DNA of 33,396 bases, taken from positions 1 to 33,396 of the forward strand of contig JAISYR010000013.1 of NCBI GenBank assembly GCA_031269795.1, read 5' to 3'. The notes under the pieces are model-generated. The model did not search any database and was not told the origin of the DNA. It saw nothing but the letters and a program-made list of their open reading frames with translations. Every line of letters begins with the position of its first letter. Position 1 is the stretch's first letter. Source of the DNA: Puniceicoccales bacterium (GTDB lineage: Bacteria; Verrucomicrobiota; Verrucomicrobiia; Opitutales; JAIRKQ01). Made by a program: the position numbers and the translations under genes. Positions 25,331 through 32,622 of this stretch are shown here, piece by piece.

Positions 25331-26603
25331 AGAGCGCTCTTTCACCAATTCCTTTTTCTATATTTATAAAAAATGACATTAGCAAGCCAATAAAGGTTAA
25401 AATTGGCATGGTTAGGAGGGCATTTCTGAAAGCAATATGGGATATTGCATCCATATCGCCGGTAGAATTTCTCCCCATTAGCCAGCCGACTATGGGTTGG
25501 AATATCCCTCCCACAAACATTATAATCATGTTGACCACCGCAATGGCACTACCCTTCGCGCTTGGCAAATTAGCCTCCAAGCTTGCAACAAAACAAATCA
25601 CCTGTGGACTCGAAGATATGCCGGCCAAAAACAGTAACAATCCTATGATAAATGGAGATCGTATGGGACATACCAGTATCACTGAGAAAAAAATCGTACT
25701 TAGAAAACAGCCGAGTATCAATAGCCTCCTCCTATGCCCTATTAGATCCGATAATAATCCAACTAGCGGTCCTCCGACCAGCCATCCTATGTAAAGCATA
25801 CTGGCAACTTTGGCAGCCTCTGCCTTGTGCAGACCCAGTGCACTCCGTATGTATTGAACCCCCCAAAGATCACCAAATACGACAGTTGGCATATATAGAC
25901 AGCTAGCTACTAACCCCACCACCCACGTTTGGGTGTTGCGGCAAACCGAAATTAATCCAGCAACGAGGTGCACAAATGGGGATTGGTCAGCCTTTGTAAT
26001 CTGCTGCTTTTCCTTCTCCCAACGGGGTGTTTGTGGGATAAACAGGTATACAATTATAAATGTTACTAGCCCTATGATTGCCAATAGCACCAGCGACATC
26101 CTCCACCCGGATTTGTCTATCAAAATCGATAGTGGAGCTTGCCCCAAAAGAGCTCCACAGATCCCAAGTGACGTAGCTAATCCCGACAGGAAGGCCAATT
26201 TATTTTCATGGAACCATACTGCAGCTAGGTACATGACCCCAATGAAAGCACAGCTTGAACCTACCCCCGCCAACATCCTTCCCATGGTCACATAAACTAG
26301 GGAACTGCTTGGAATAATCATGCAAAGACATCCAATGGATACCAAAATGGCAGCAGGAACAAGTACTTTTTTACCTCCAAATTTATCGAACAGTAGGCCT
26401 GCAAACAATTGCAAGGGGGCATAGACCAAATAATAGGCCCCCAATACGGCCCCCATCGTCGCAGCGGATGCAGAAAACTCCACAGCCAATTCATGTTCCA
26501 TTACGCTGGGAGCAATGCGAACCGCATACTCATACAAGTAGAAAATTGACGCTGCCATCCACGCGAACCAGGCAACACGACCACTCTTTTTCTCATGCTT
26601 CAT
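25314..26603 (-). CDS. Major facilitator superfamily transporter
   Basis: From the ATG at 26603 the protein has 429 residues and about 12 membrane helices. MFS motif A appears as GLLFDKFGGKKVLVPAAI after helix 2 and again in weaker form as GLLSDLIGHRRRLLILG in the second half. GRMLAGVGSSCAFIGVMYLA and GLATSLGICGALLGQAP are typical helix 4 and 5 sequences. The upstream TTG at 26642 would add 13 polar residues and is less likely. The substrate cannot be read from the sequence. It sits between DUF58 and FkbM genes, overlapping the latter. Confidence 0.88.
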   Translation of the reverse strand: MKHEKKSGRVAWFAWMAASIFYLYEYAVRIAPSVMEHELAVEFSASAATMGAVLGAYYLVYAPLQLFAGLLFDKFGGKKVLVPAAILVSIGCLCMIIPSSSLVYVTMGRMLAGVGSSCAFIGVMYLAAVWFHENKLAFLSGLATSLGICGALLGQAPLSILIDKSGWRMSLVLLAIIGLVTFIIVYLFIPQTPRWEKEKQQITKADQSPFVHLVAGLISVCRNTQTWVVGLVASCLYMPTVVFGDLWGVQYIRSALGLHKAEAAKVASMLYIGWLVGGPLVGLLSDLIGHRRRLLILGCFLSTIFFSVILVCPIRSPFIIGLLLFLAGISSSPQVICFVASLEANLPSAKGSAIAVVNMIIMFVGGIFQPIVGWLMGRNSTGDMDAISHIAFRNALLTMPILTFIGLLMSFFINIEKGIGERALYEEKM

Positions 26604-26674
26604 TATGTCTTTGCCATCAATTTGTACAATTTCTAAACCCAAGACAATAGAAAAAGTTTAAACGGCAACATAAT

Positions 26675-27496
26675 TTATTTAAAAAGTTTAAAAAGAAATT
26701 CCGTCGCAGAATTTCGAGTATTGATCGGGAAAATTTTTATCCCAATATTTTCCACATCTCTAAAAATTAATTTTTGATAGGCAGCGTATTGGGTCGCTAT
26801 CCTGGTCATCATTTCGGTATCATTGGTATTAACCTCGAAAAATTCACCGGTTTCCGAATCTTCGATCGTAATTCTACCAAGCTGTGCCACCAACATTTCA
26901 TTGTTATCTACCATAGGAAACATCATTAGGTCATGCCTTGACTTTAAAATGTGCAGCTGGGCTAGTATTGCTTTTCTTCCAACGGTCAGGGCAAACGTGT
27001 CGCACATCAAAATGACCCTAGATCGTTTGGTCAATACTTTGTTCAGGAATTTTAAAGCGACCAACAGATCTGTCCGTAGCTTTTCTTGCGAATGAACTAT
27101 TTTGTCAATGGTGTACGGGAAACATTGCGTACGCCGCCGTGGTGGAAAATATTTTTCTACTCTGTTGGAAAACATAAGACAACCCACCCTATCGTTATTT
27201 TTTTCCGAAAGCTGGGATAGGGTTTTTAAAACATCTATCGCCAGTGAAATTTTCGACTGTTTTTGAGTTCCAAACTTTATGGACTCACTAACATCCAATG
27301 CAAAAATGATATCATTTCCACTATCGGCACAAATATTGTTTACGAACAAAGCGTTGGTTTTGGCAGTGATATTCCAATTTATGAGACGGGTATCATCCCC
27401 CGCCACATATTCCCTAGCATCGGCCAACACAACGCCACTTGGATAAAAGAACTTGCGGTATAGTTTTGAAAGTACATTTTTAGTCCACAAAATCAT
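26675..27496 (-). CDS. DUF58 protein (MoxR-associated, von Willebrand-like)
   Basis: This is a 273-residue protein. The DUF58 signature is clear: LADAREYVAGDDTRLINWN at about 25-43 (family form: REYxxGDDxRxIDWxxTA), then the VWA-like metal motif DVSES in IIFALDVSES. FSNRVEKYFPPRR and VILMCDTFAL follow. DUF58 proteins usually lie in an operon with a MoxR AAA+ ATPase and BatA/BatB and are linked to envelope stress and protein maturation. Here the neighbours are lpxB (12 bases upstream) and an MFS transporter, and no moxR is in view. The shrunken BatA/BatB genes are 22 kb away, so the usual operon has been split. Confidence 0.85.
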   Translation of the reverse strand: MILWTKNVLSKLYRKFFYPSGVVLADAREYVAGDDTRLINWNITAKTNALFVNNICADSGNDIIFALDVSESIKFGTQKQSKISLAIDVLKTLSQLSEKNNDRVGCLMFSNRVEKYFPPRRRTQCFPYTIDKIVHSQEKLRTDLLVALKFLNKVLTKRSRVILMCDTFALTVGRKAILAQLHILKSRHDLMMFPMVDNNEMLVAQLGRITIEDSETGEFFEVNTNDTEMMTRIATQYAAYQKLIFRDVENIGIKIFPINTRNSATEFLFKLFK

Positions 27497-27508
27497 AGCA
27501 CCAGTTAC

Positions 27509-28717
27509 CTATTCAATCGCCGACAATAACCACTGGGCAGCGGACATATCTTTTCCCGCGGACAATATTTCTTTCAACTCCATCGAAACCTTTCGCAATG
27601 GACGCTGAAGCTTTTCATCGTCGATATATGGCAAAATATATTTTGCGACTGACTTTGGTTTCAATTGGGATTGTATAAATTCCCGCCACACGCACCGATT
27701 TAGTAAAATATTTGCAATGCCCAAATGTTTTACACTTACCAACATTTTCCCAATAACGTAGGTCAGCGGATGAGTTTTATACACAATGGCACCAGGGATA
27801 CCATTCAGACAGCATTTCAAAGACATGGTGCCTGAACTCATGATGGCCACACATGCCTCGATGCTATCCCCGTCGGGCACAAATGTTATTCTATCTAACA
27901 GTTTTGAAAATTTCCTATTTAAAATCTTTCGCAGGATAGCCAATATCGTTTCATCGGGATATACTACAATTGCCGTACATTCGCTCCTATGTTTCAAAAT
28001 CTCATTGAAACTGCCCAACAGTAAGGGGAAAATTTTTTTGACGGTGGGACATCTGCTGCCAGGAAGTAGCAAAATTGGTCCCCTAGGGTTATATGTGACA
28101 TTTAATTTGTAAGAATTCGCTACAAATGGATGGCCCACAAAGCTGACATCCAAGTCGGTTTTCTTAAACCAGTTTTTTTCAAATGGTAAAATTGTTGCCA
28201 ATCGATCGACAAACTTTGCCATTTGGAAGCATCGTTTTGGTTTCCATGCCCAAATTTGTGGTGATATGTAGTAGAGAACTTTTATGTCCCCCCCGGCCTT
28301 TTGAGAAAGCTTATCGTCGAATAGCATTTGAGCCAGCCGAATATTGAAACCTGGATAATCTATGAGGCAAACGGCACGGGGATGATTGTTTTTGATCCAT
28401 AAAAATACCTGCTTTATCAATTTTGCAAAAAAGAAAAAGTTCCGCAAAACCTCGTATAAACCAACCACTGAAAATTTTGTCATGTCCAAAATTACATCAG
28501 CTCCGGCATTGCGGAGAGCACTTCCTCCAAACGCCACAACATTGATATCGGGACGTATTTTTTTAACTTCAGCCAGCATTTCTGCCGCATGCTGGTCACC
28601 CGAATGCTCTCCTGCTATGATAACTAAATCTATCCGTTGTCCCCGGTGGGACTCTAGGTCAAATTTTGAATTCTTCACCTGTGAGGCAGAGTAAAATGAG
28701 GTAAATGGTTTTGTCAA
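27509..28717 (-). CDS. lpxB: Lipid-A-disaccharide synthase
   Basis: LpxB is the GT19 glycosyltransferase that joins UDP-diacylglucosamine and lipid X on the inner membrane surface to make the lipid A disaccharide. Visible motifs are VIIAGEHSGDQHAAEML at the start, FGGSALRNAGAD, the FSVVGLYEVL region, CLIDYPGFNIRLA, YYISPQIWAWKPKR, ILPFEKNWF and SFVGHPF, with LLLPGSRCPTVKK (GSR phosphate site) in the second half. At up to 402 residues it is close to the usual 380-390. The start is uncertain: TTG at 28717 gives a 16-residue polar leader, and GTG at 28678 is a good alternative. Its presence implies a lipopolysaccharide-bearing outer membrane. Confidence 0.93.
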   Translation of the reverse strand: MTKPFTSFYSASQVKNSKFDLESHRGQRIDLVIIAGEHSGDQHAAEMLAEVKKIRPDINVVAFGGSALRNAGADVILDMTKFSVVGLYEVLRNFFFFAKLIKQVFLWIKNNHPRAVCLIDYPGFNIRLAQMLFDDKLSQKAGGDIKVLYYISPQIWAWKPKRCFQMAKFVDRLATILPFEKNWFKKTDLDVSFVGHPFVANSYKLNVTYNPRGPILLLPGSRCPTVKKIFPLLLGSFNEILKHRSECTAIVVYPDETILAILRKILNRKFSKLLDRITFVPDGDSIEACVAIMSSGTMSLKCCLNGIPGAIVYKTHPLTYVIGKMLVSVKHLGIANILLNRCVWREFIQSQLKPKSVAKYILPYIDDEKLQRPLRKVSMELKEILSAGKDMSAAQWLLSAIE

Positions 28718-28799
28718 ACCATATGGAAAAATTCACAGTAAAATGCGTATCAATTCTTGTATTTAACACATTTCACAATGTTATCCCAGATAAAACCTC

Positions 28800-28838
28800 A
28801 AGAAGCCCATCAAATGATTTGATGGGCTTCTTCTTTTT
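28800..28838. terminator. Strong perfect inverted repeat terminator between the paralog array and lpxB
   Basis: AAGAAGCCCATCAAAT (28800-28815) and its exact complement (28817-28832) form a 16-pair stem around one central base, followed on the plus strand by CTTTTT. On the minus strand the stem is followed by GAGGTTTT, weaker but usable. All neighbouring genes are on the minus strand, so its natural job is to end the paralog array about 60 bases after the last stop codon. Confidence 0.8.
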
Positions 28839-28898
28839 AGAGTATGTTGCTCTATTAGATACTCCCCGGCAACAAAAACTGTTTTCCGAAATGCATTC

Positions 28899-29741
28899 TT
28901 AACTTGGTATCTCCAATGCAGCCTTCAATGCAGGAAAATCTTTCCCAAGTTCTATAAGTTTTTTTCCACCACTTCTGCTGCGCATCTCATCTTTTATAAC
29001 TTTACATAAGGTACGCCAGTATCCTCGATTTGCTGAGTCTGGCGATGGAAGTTGGTTTAAAAGGTAATGAGTGATTTTTTGTAGTTGATCTCCGAACTTC
29101 CTTCGCCGGCTTTTATTGGCATAGACATCCACCATCGCCTGGGCTAAAGGAGTTACCCGTCCATCAACTTCTTCATTTTGTAAATCTTCCGGCGACAGTT
29201 CGCATTCCACTCGAATATACTCTTTTGCCTCTTCTAGAGTAGGACGTTCCTCCATTGCTCTCCATAAAAACTTTTCTCCAAATAACATATAAAACCCGAA
29301 ATCATCCGCCGCCGCCTGATCTCCCCCGAGAAGCTCTAGCCAGCGATCTTCTGATATGCCTTTGACCAGTTGAATAGCTATTCGATATCCGTCGGGTAAG
29401 AAGAGTACAAGTGCTAATTTGCTTGGGTCAGTTCTGCCTTTGAAACGTAACAATTCAACGATTTCATCTTCCGTCAGATTTGCAGCCTTTTCTGCTGTAA
29501 TATCCAATAAAGATACCGAATCAATTCTCGGATTTCGTCGTGCAACAACGCGAGAAACGGCAGTTGCCACCGAACGTGCCGCCAGCACATCCTCAGGCAC
29601 TTGCCTCGGAGGAATACTAACTGCTTTATCACCTACTACAACGGAATCTCCAACCTTTGCAGCAGTGCTTGCTTTTTCAAGTGGCTTCGCACCCAATTGA
29701 CCGTAACTGTGGACAGACGGCGTTCTTTCTACTCTTCTCAT
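28899..29741 (-). CDS. Array paralog A: unrecognised repeat-linker family protein
   Basis: From the ATG at 29741 it has 280 residues. The first about 60 (MRRVERTPSVHSYGQLG, then VVVGDKAVSIPP) are almost identical to paralog B. The module linker is short here (EDVLAARSVATAV). The core begins at AANLTEDEIVELLRFKGR and continues through LFLPDGYRIAIQLVKGIS. The C-terminal domain has ANKSRRRKFGDQLQKI and NQLPSPDSANRGYW, with the family LPPP motif altered to LPSP, and ends FPALKAALEIPS. No signal peptide or membrane helix is seen. The TTG at 29780 is rejected as the start: it is the TTGACA box and the reading frame there is not conserved in paralog C. Last gene of the array, followed by a strong terminator. 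Function unknown. Confidence 0.72.
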   Translation of the reverse strand: MRRVERTPSVHSYGQLGAKPLEKASTAAKVGDSVVVGDKAVSIPPRQVPEDVLAARSVATAVSRVVARRNPRIDSVSLLDITAEKAANLTEDEIVELLRFKGRTDPSKLALVLFLPDGYRIAIQLVKGISEDRWLELLGGDQAAADDFGFYMLFGEKFLWRAMEERPTLEEAKEYIRVECELSPEDLQNEEVDGRVTPLAQAMVDVYANKSRRRKFGDQLQKITHYLLNQLPSPDSANRGYWRTLCKVIKDEMRSRSGGKKLIELGKDFPALKAALEIPS

Positions 29742-29945
29742 AGGAAAGATACCTAGAAACAATTTTCCCCAAATTGTCAATATCTTGAAATATTTTTTCG
29801 AATTTATCGATGTTTTTACACGGGAACTCCCTTACTTTCCTTAAAACTTTCGTTTTCCGAGACTCTAACAGGAATTCATAATCACTTTTTGAAAAACATT
29901 CTTCTCTCTAAAGTCGTGGGAGCGTAAGGTTAAAAGTCAAGTGCA
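29575..29945. repeat. Direct repeat, copy 1: 3' end of one paralog, intergenic DNA and 5' end of the next
   Basis: About 370 bases match 30968-31345 closely, with only scattered differences. The block contains the remnant's 3' end, the gap, the promoter region and the first about 55 codons of paralog A. Because it spans a gene junction, it marks a past duplication of a unit of about 1.4 kb. Confidence 0.85.
29760..29780 (-). promoter_or_regulatory. Shared array control element upstream of paralog A
   Basis: On the minus strand TTGACA (29780-29775) runs into the inverted repeat CAATTT-GGGGA-AAATTG (29776-29760), then TTTCTAGGTATC and the ATG at 29741, 33 bases after the box. The same layout precedes paralogs B and C. 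TTGACA is a perfect -35 box; a -10 box is not convincing (TCTAGG or TAGGTA at the expected place). The inverted repeat could be an operator. Confidence 0.5.
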
Positions 29946-30132
29946 GGAAATCCTGCGGCAGAGGTTCGCATTCTACTCGGACAAGGTCTCCCATCTCTCC
30001 TACCGTCGGGATCTCAACTGCAATTTTATCAAAATAATCTTCTGGAAATAATATGTGCTTAAAATGATCCGCCGCCTCGACATTCCCTCCCATGGACCTT
30101 GGTAGGAAAGTTCCCGACTTCTTAAAATGCAT
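29908..30132 (-). pseudogene. Deleted remnant of an array paralog
   Basis: This open frame of 74 codons begins in DNA like the 3' flank of a family gene (AATGCATTT after the stop). It passes abruptly into a piece matching the middle of paralog B (about 29946-30108 against 30448-30610, close to nine bases in ten identical; SMGGNVEAADHF against the B sequence SIGGNVASADHF). It then jumps, out of frame, to a 3' end like that of paralog C (CACTTGACTTTTAACC). In the family frame the tail would read FPALDF and stop. The 5' half and the C-terminal domain are missing. No control element precedes it. It is a recombination leftover rather than a gene. Confidence 0.75.
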
Positions 30133-30134
30133 TT

Positions 30135-31136
30135 TTAACTTGCTATCTTCATGGCAGCCATAAATGAAGGATATTTTTCCTCAAGTTCTACAAGTCTTCC
30201 CTCGCCATCTTCGCTATCTTCGCCACCACCTTCGCCATCTTCGCCAACGGTCTCTTCTATTACGGCTTCACATATGTTCTTCCAGTATTCTCGATTTGTT
30301 GCGTCGGGCGGTGGTAATTTGCTAAAAATTGAATCAACAATTTTTCGCAGATTACTTTCAAATTGTTCCCTCCGACCTTCATCGACATAAGTGTCTACTA
30401 TCGCTCGGGCTACAACTGTTACCAATTCTTCAAATCTTTCCCTTGGGAAACCCTGCGGCAGAGGTTCGCATTCTAGTCGGACAAGGCCTTCCATCTCTCC
30501 TACCGTCGGGGCCTCAACTGCAATTTTAGTAAAATAATCTTCTGGAGATAATATATACCTGAAATGATCCGCCGATGCAACATTCCCTCCGATGGACCTT
30601 AGCAGGCAATCTCCCGACATACCATTGATTAGTTGAGTAACTATTTGGTGCCCCTTTGGCAGGAAAAGCATAATGGCAAATTTGCTTGCGTCAAACCGGC
30701 CTCTAAAGAGAAGTCGTTTGCCAATTTCGTCCTCCGTCAGATTTGCAATATTTTCCACTGTAAACTCCAACCAAGACGTCGGAAAGGTGACCGTTGAACC
30801 CGACGGAACAACAACGGGCGGAGCAGCAACGCGAGGGGCAGTATCAGCTACCGCCGAATGTGCCGCCGGCGCATCCTTCGACAGATCTGCAGTATTTCTC
30901 TTCATAGCCTCCTGCCAAGGCGCTGGAATGCCGATCGTTGAGCCTGGGGGAACATCAGCTACCGCAGAACGTGCCGCCAGCGCATCCTCAGGCACTTTCC
31001 TCGGAGGAATACCAACTGCTTTATCACCTACTACAACGGAATCTCCAACCTTTGCAGCAGTGCTTGCTTTTTCCAGTGATTTCGTACCTAATTGACCGTA
31101 ACTGTGGACAGACGGCGTTCTTTCTACTCTTCTCAT
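30135..31136 (-). CDS. Array paralog B: unrecognised repeat-linker family protein with acidic tail insert
   Basis: From the ATG at 31136 it has 333 residues. The N-terminus matches paralog A. It is followed by a linker of two modules: EDALAARSAVADVPP then WQEAMKRNTADLS, and DAPAAHSAVADTAP then PTSWLEFTVENIANLT. The core runs from EDEIGKRLLFRGRFDASKF through LPKGHQIVTQLINGMSG to GGNVASADHF. The C-terminal domain contains EQFESNLRKIVDSIFSKLPPP and NREYW. Near the end a low-complexity acidic insert (EDGEGGGEDSEDGEG) comes from a short DNA repeat and is unique to this copy. It is soluble by composition, with no signal peptide. It carries the shared TTGACA/inverted-repeat element. Function unknown. 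Confidence 0.72.
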   Translation of the reverse strand: MRRVERTPSVHSYGQLGTKSLEKASTAAKVGDSVVVGDKAVGIPPRKVPEDALAARSAVADVPPGSTIGIPAPWQEAMKRNTADLSKDAPAAHSAVADTAPRVAAPPVVVPSGSTVTFPTSWLEFTVENIANLTEDEIGKRLLFRGRFDASKFAIMLFLPKGHQIVTQLINGMSGDCLLRSIGGNVASADHFRYILSPEDYFTKIAVEAPTVGEMEGLVRLECEPLPQGFPRERFEELVTVVARAIVDTYVDEGRREQFESNLRKIVDSIFSKLPPPDATNREYWKNICEAVIEETVGEDGEGGGEDSEDGEGRLVELEEKYPSFMAAMKIAS

Positions 31137-31345
31137 AGGAAAGATACCTAGAAACAATTTTCCCCAAATTGTCAATATTTTGAAATATTTTTTCGAATTT
31201 ATCGATGTTTTTACACGGAAACTCCCTTACTTTCCTTAAAGCTTTTGTGTTCCGAGACTCTAACGGGCATTCACAACCACTTTTTACAAGGCATTCCTCT
31301 CTAGTCCCATGGGAGCGTAAGGTTAATAAGGTTAAAAGTCAAATG
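30968..31345. repeat. Direct repeat, copy 2
   Basis: This is the second copy of the block at 29575-29945, offset by about 1.4 kb. It includes the 5' part of paralog B, its control region and the 3' end of paralog C. A small insertion (TAATAAGGT near 31323) distinguishes it. Confidence 0.85.
31155..31175 (-). promoter_or_regulatory. Shared array control element upstream of paralog B
   Basis: TTGACA (31175-31170) is followed by CAATTT-GGGGA-AAATTG (31171-31155) and the ATG at 31136, with sequence and spacing as upstream of paralog A. The two regions lie inside the long direct repeat, so they are not independent evidence; the copy before paralog C is more diverged and therefore more telling. 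Confidence 0.5.
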
Positions 31346-32303
31346 AAGGAAACCCTTCCCTAGCTCTTGCACGTTTTTCTTCACCATCTCCATTTGTTCC
31401 TTGAGACTCATCTATCATAGCTTGAATAGCTCCACGTATGTTATCCCAATATACTTGATTTTCTGCGTTAGGCGGTGGAAATTTGCCAACGATCAAATCG
31501 GCAACATTTCGTAGTTGTCTTCCAAACTCTTCCCGCCGATCTTTATGGATATAAGTGTCTATTATTGCCTGGCTCAAACCATCTATTAGTCCATCAAATT
31601 TTCCTTTCTGTGGACCCCGTGGCAAAAATTCACATTCCGCTCGTACACTATTACCTACCATTTCTTTCGTCGGGATTTCATCTATTTCTCCTTCTTTAGC
31701 GAAATACTCTTCTGGAAAGAATATACACATAAGATCATCCGCCGACATTCTATTTTCTCCTATGAGTTCCAATAGGCGATTTCCTGATATTCTATTGGCT
31801 AGTTGAATAGCTATTTGATACCCGTTTGGCAAGAGAAGTACAGTGCCAAATTTGCCCACGTCAAACCTTCCCTGGAAAAACAGTAATTGGACAATTTCGT
31901 CCTCCGTCAGATTTGCAGTATTCTCCACCGTAAACTCCAGCCAAGACGTCGGAGGGTTAACCGCTGAACTTTGGAAAACAACAACAGGTGGAACATCAGC
32001 TACTGCCAAACGTGCCGCCAGCGCATCCTCCGACAGATCTGCAGTATTTCTCTTCATAGCCTCCTGCCAAGACGTCGGAGAGTTAACCGCTGAACTTTGG
32101 AGAACAACAACAGGTGGGACATCAGCTACTGCCAAACGTGCCGCCAGCGCCTTTTCAGGCACTTTACTCCAAGGCATACCAACTGCCCTATCGCCTACGA
32201 CAATGAAATCTTCATCTTCTGCAGCGTCGTAGTCTTTTCTCACTAGTTTTGCAACCAATTGGTCATGCTTTTGAGCATACTTCATTATTTCTAATCCGTC
32301 CAT
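31332..32303 (-). CDS. Array paralog C: unrecognised repeat-linker family protein with perfect module duplication
   Basis: From the ATG at 32303 it has 323 residues. The first about 30 (MDGLEIMKYAQKHDQLV) differ from A and B, but VVGDRAVGMPWSKVPEKALAAR realigns with them. Two nearly identical 42-residue modules follow (ALAARLAVADVPPVVV, then PTSWQEAMKRNTADLS or PTSWLEFTVENTANLT), encoded by a 126-base tandem repeat. The core has EDEIVQLLFFQGRFDVGKF and LLPNGYQIAIQLANRISG. The C-terminal domain has REEFGRQLRNVADLIVGKFPPP, NQVYW and the ending EGFPSFDF. The frame is also open from a TTG at 32324, but a one-base length change in the upstream inverted repeat shows that region is noncoding. Function unknown. 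Confidence 0.72.
   Translation of the reverse strand: MDGLEIMKYAQKHDQLVAKLVRKDYDAAEDEDFIVVGDRAVGMPWSKVPEKALAARLAVADVPPVVVLQSSAVNSPTSWQEAMKRNTADLSEDALAARLAVADVPPVVVFQSSAVNPPTSWLEFTVENTANLTEDEIVQLLFFQGRFDVGKFGTVLLLPNGYQIAIQLANRISGNRLLELIGENRMSADDLMCIFFPEEYFAKEGEIDEIPTKEMVGNSVRAECEFLPRGPQKGKFDGLIDGLSQAIIDTYIHKDRREEFGRQLRNVADLIVGKFPPPNAENQVYWDNIRGAIQAMIDESQGTNGDGEEKRARAREGFPSFDF
31905..32156. repeat. Two tandem copies of a 126-base coding repeat in paralog C
   Basis: The unit encodes 42 residues (E-K/D-ALAARLAVADVPP to ...LS/LT) and recurs at exactly 126 bases, seen for instance in TACTGCCAAACGTGCCGCC at 32001 and 32127. The copies differ at few bases over most of the unit and more at the WLEFTVENTANLT end, where the second module merges into the conserved core. 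Confidence 0.9.
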
Positions 32304-32622
32304 ACGGAAAACACCTAGAAACAATTTTTTTCTAAATTGTCAATATCTTGACAATGATTCCTCTTGGCTTGTCAAAATTTTTACATTATGCGGCTCCATT
32401 GCTTCCCCAGAAACCTTCATTTTCCAACACCCCATGGGAAAAAGAAGTGATTCCCTCCCATAAGGTGAAAAAACGGAGGAACCTAAAAAGGTCAGCATTT
32501 GATATCAAAAAAATGAAGACCATGTGACAGGGCAAGAAAATTGTCCTATGCGACCGTGATTTCACGGCCATTGATTCTTATCCTTTTGATATTTACTCTT
32601 CGAGAGATACCTTCTCCTTTGG
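32304..32622. other. Gap between paralogs C and D, with the C control element
   Basis: No gene is seen. The left end carries the control element of paralog C. Beyond it the DNA does not resemble the other array gaps. A small perfect palindrome CCGTGATTTCACGG lies near 32552. Short open frames here have no family features. The paralog D stop is followed by no clear terminator. Confidence 0.5.
32322..32343 (-). promoter_or_regulatory. Shared array control element upstream of paralog C
   Basis: TTGACA (32343-32338) is followed by CAATTT-AGAAAA-AAATTG (32339-32322), then TTTCTAGGTG and the ATG at 32303. Compared with A and B the spacer of the inverted repeat is one base longer and different in sequence, while the arms, the TTGACA and CTAGGT are kept. 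This pattern points to selection on the arms. Confidence 0.5.

Noticed and set aside
28705-28902. Plus-strand open frame across the terminator
   Set aside because: It reads through the 32-base inverted repeat and overlaps the starts and ends of minus-strand genes; no protein character.
29742-29780. TTG start extending array paralogs A and B by 13 residues
   Set aside because: The TTG is part of the TTGACA box, and paralog C has a one-base length change in this stretch, so the frame is not maintained.
30190-30255. Short-period repeat (CTTCGCCATCTTCGC-like) considered as a CRISPR or regulatory repeat
   Set aside because: It is in frame and encodes the Glu/Asp/Gly-rich insert of paralog B; unit size and absence of spacers exclude CRISPR.
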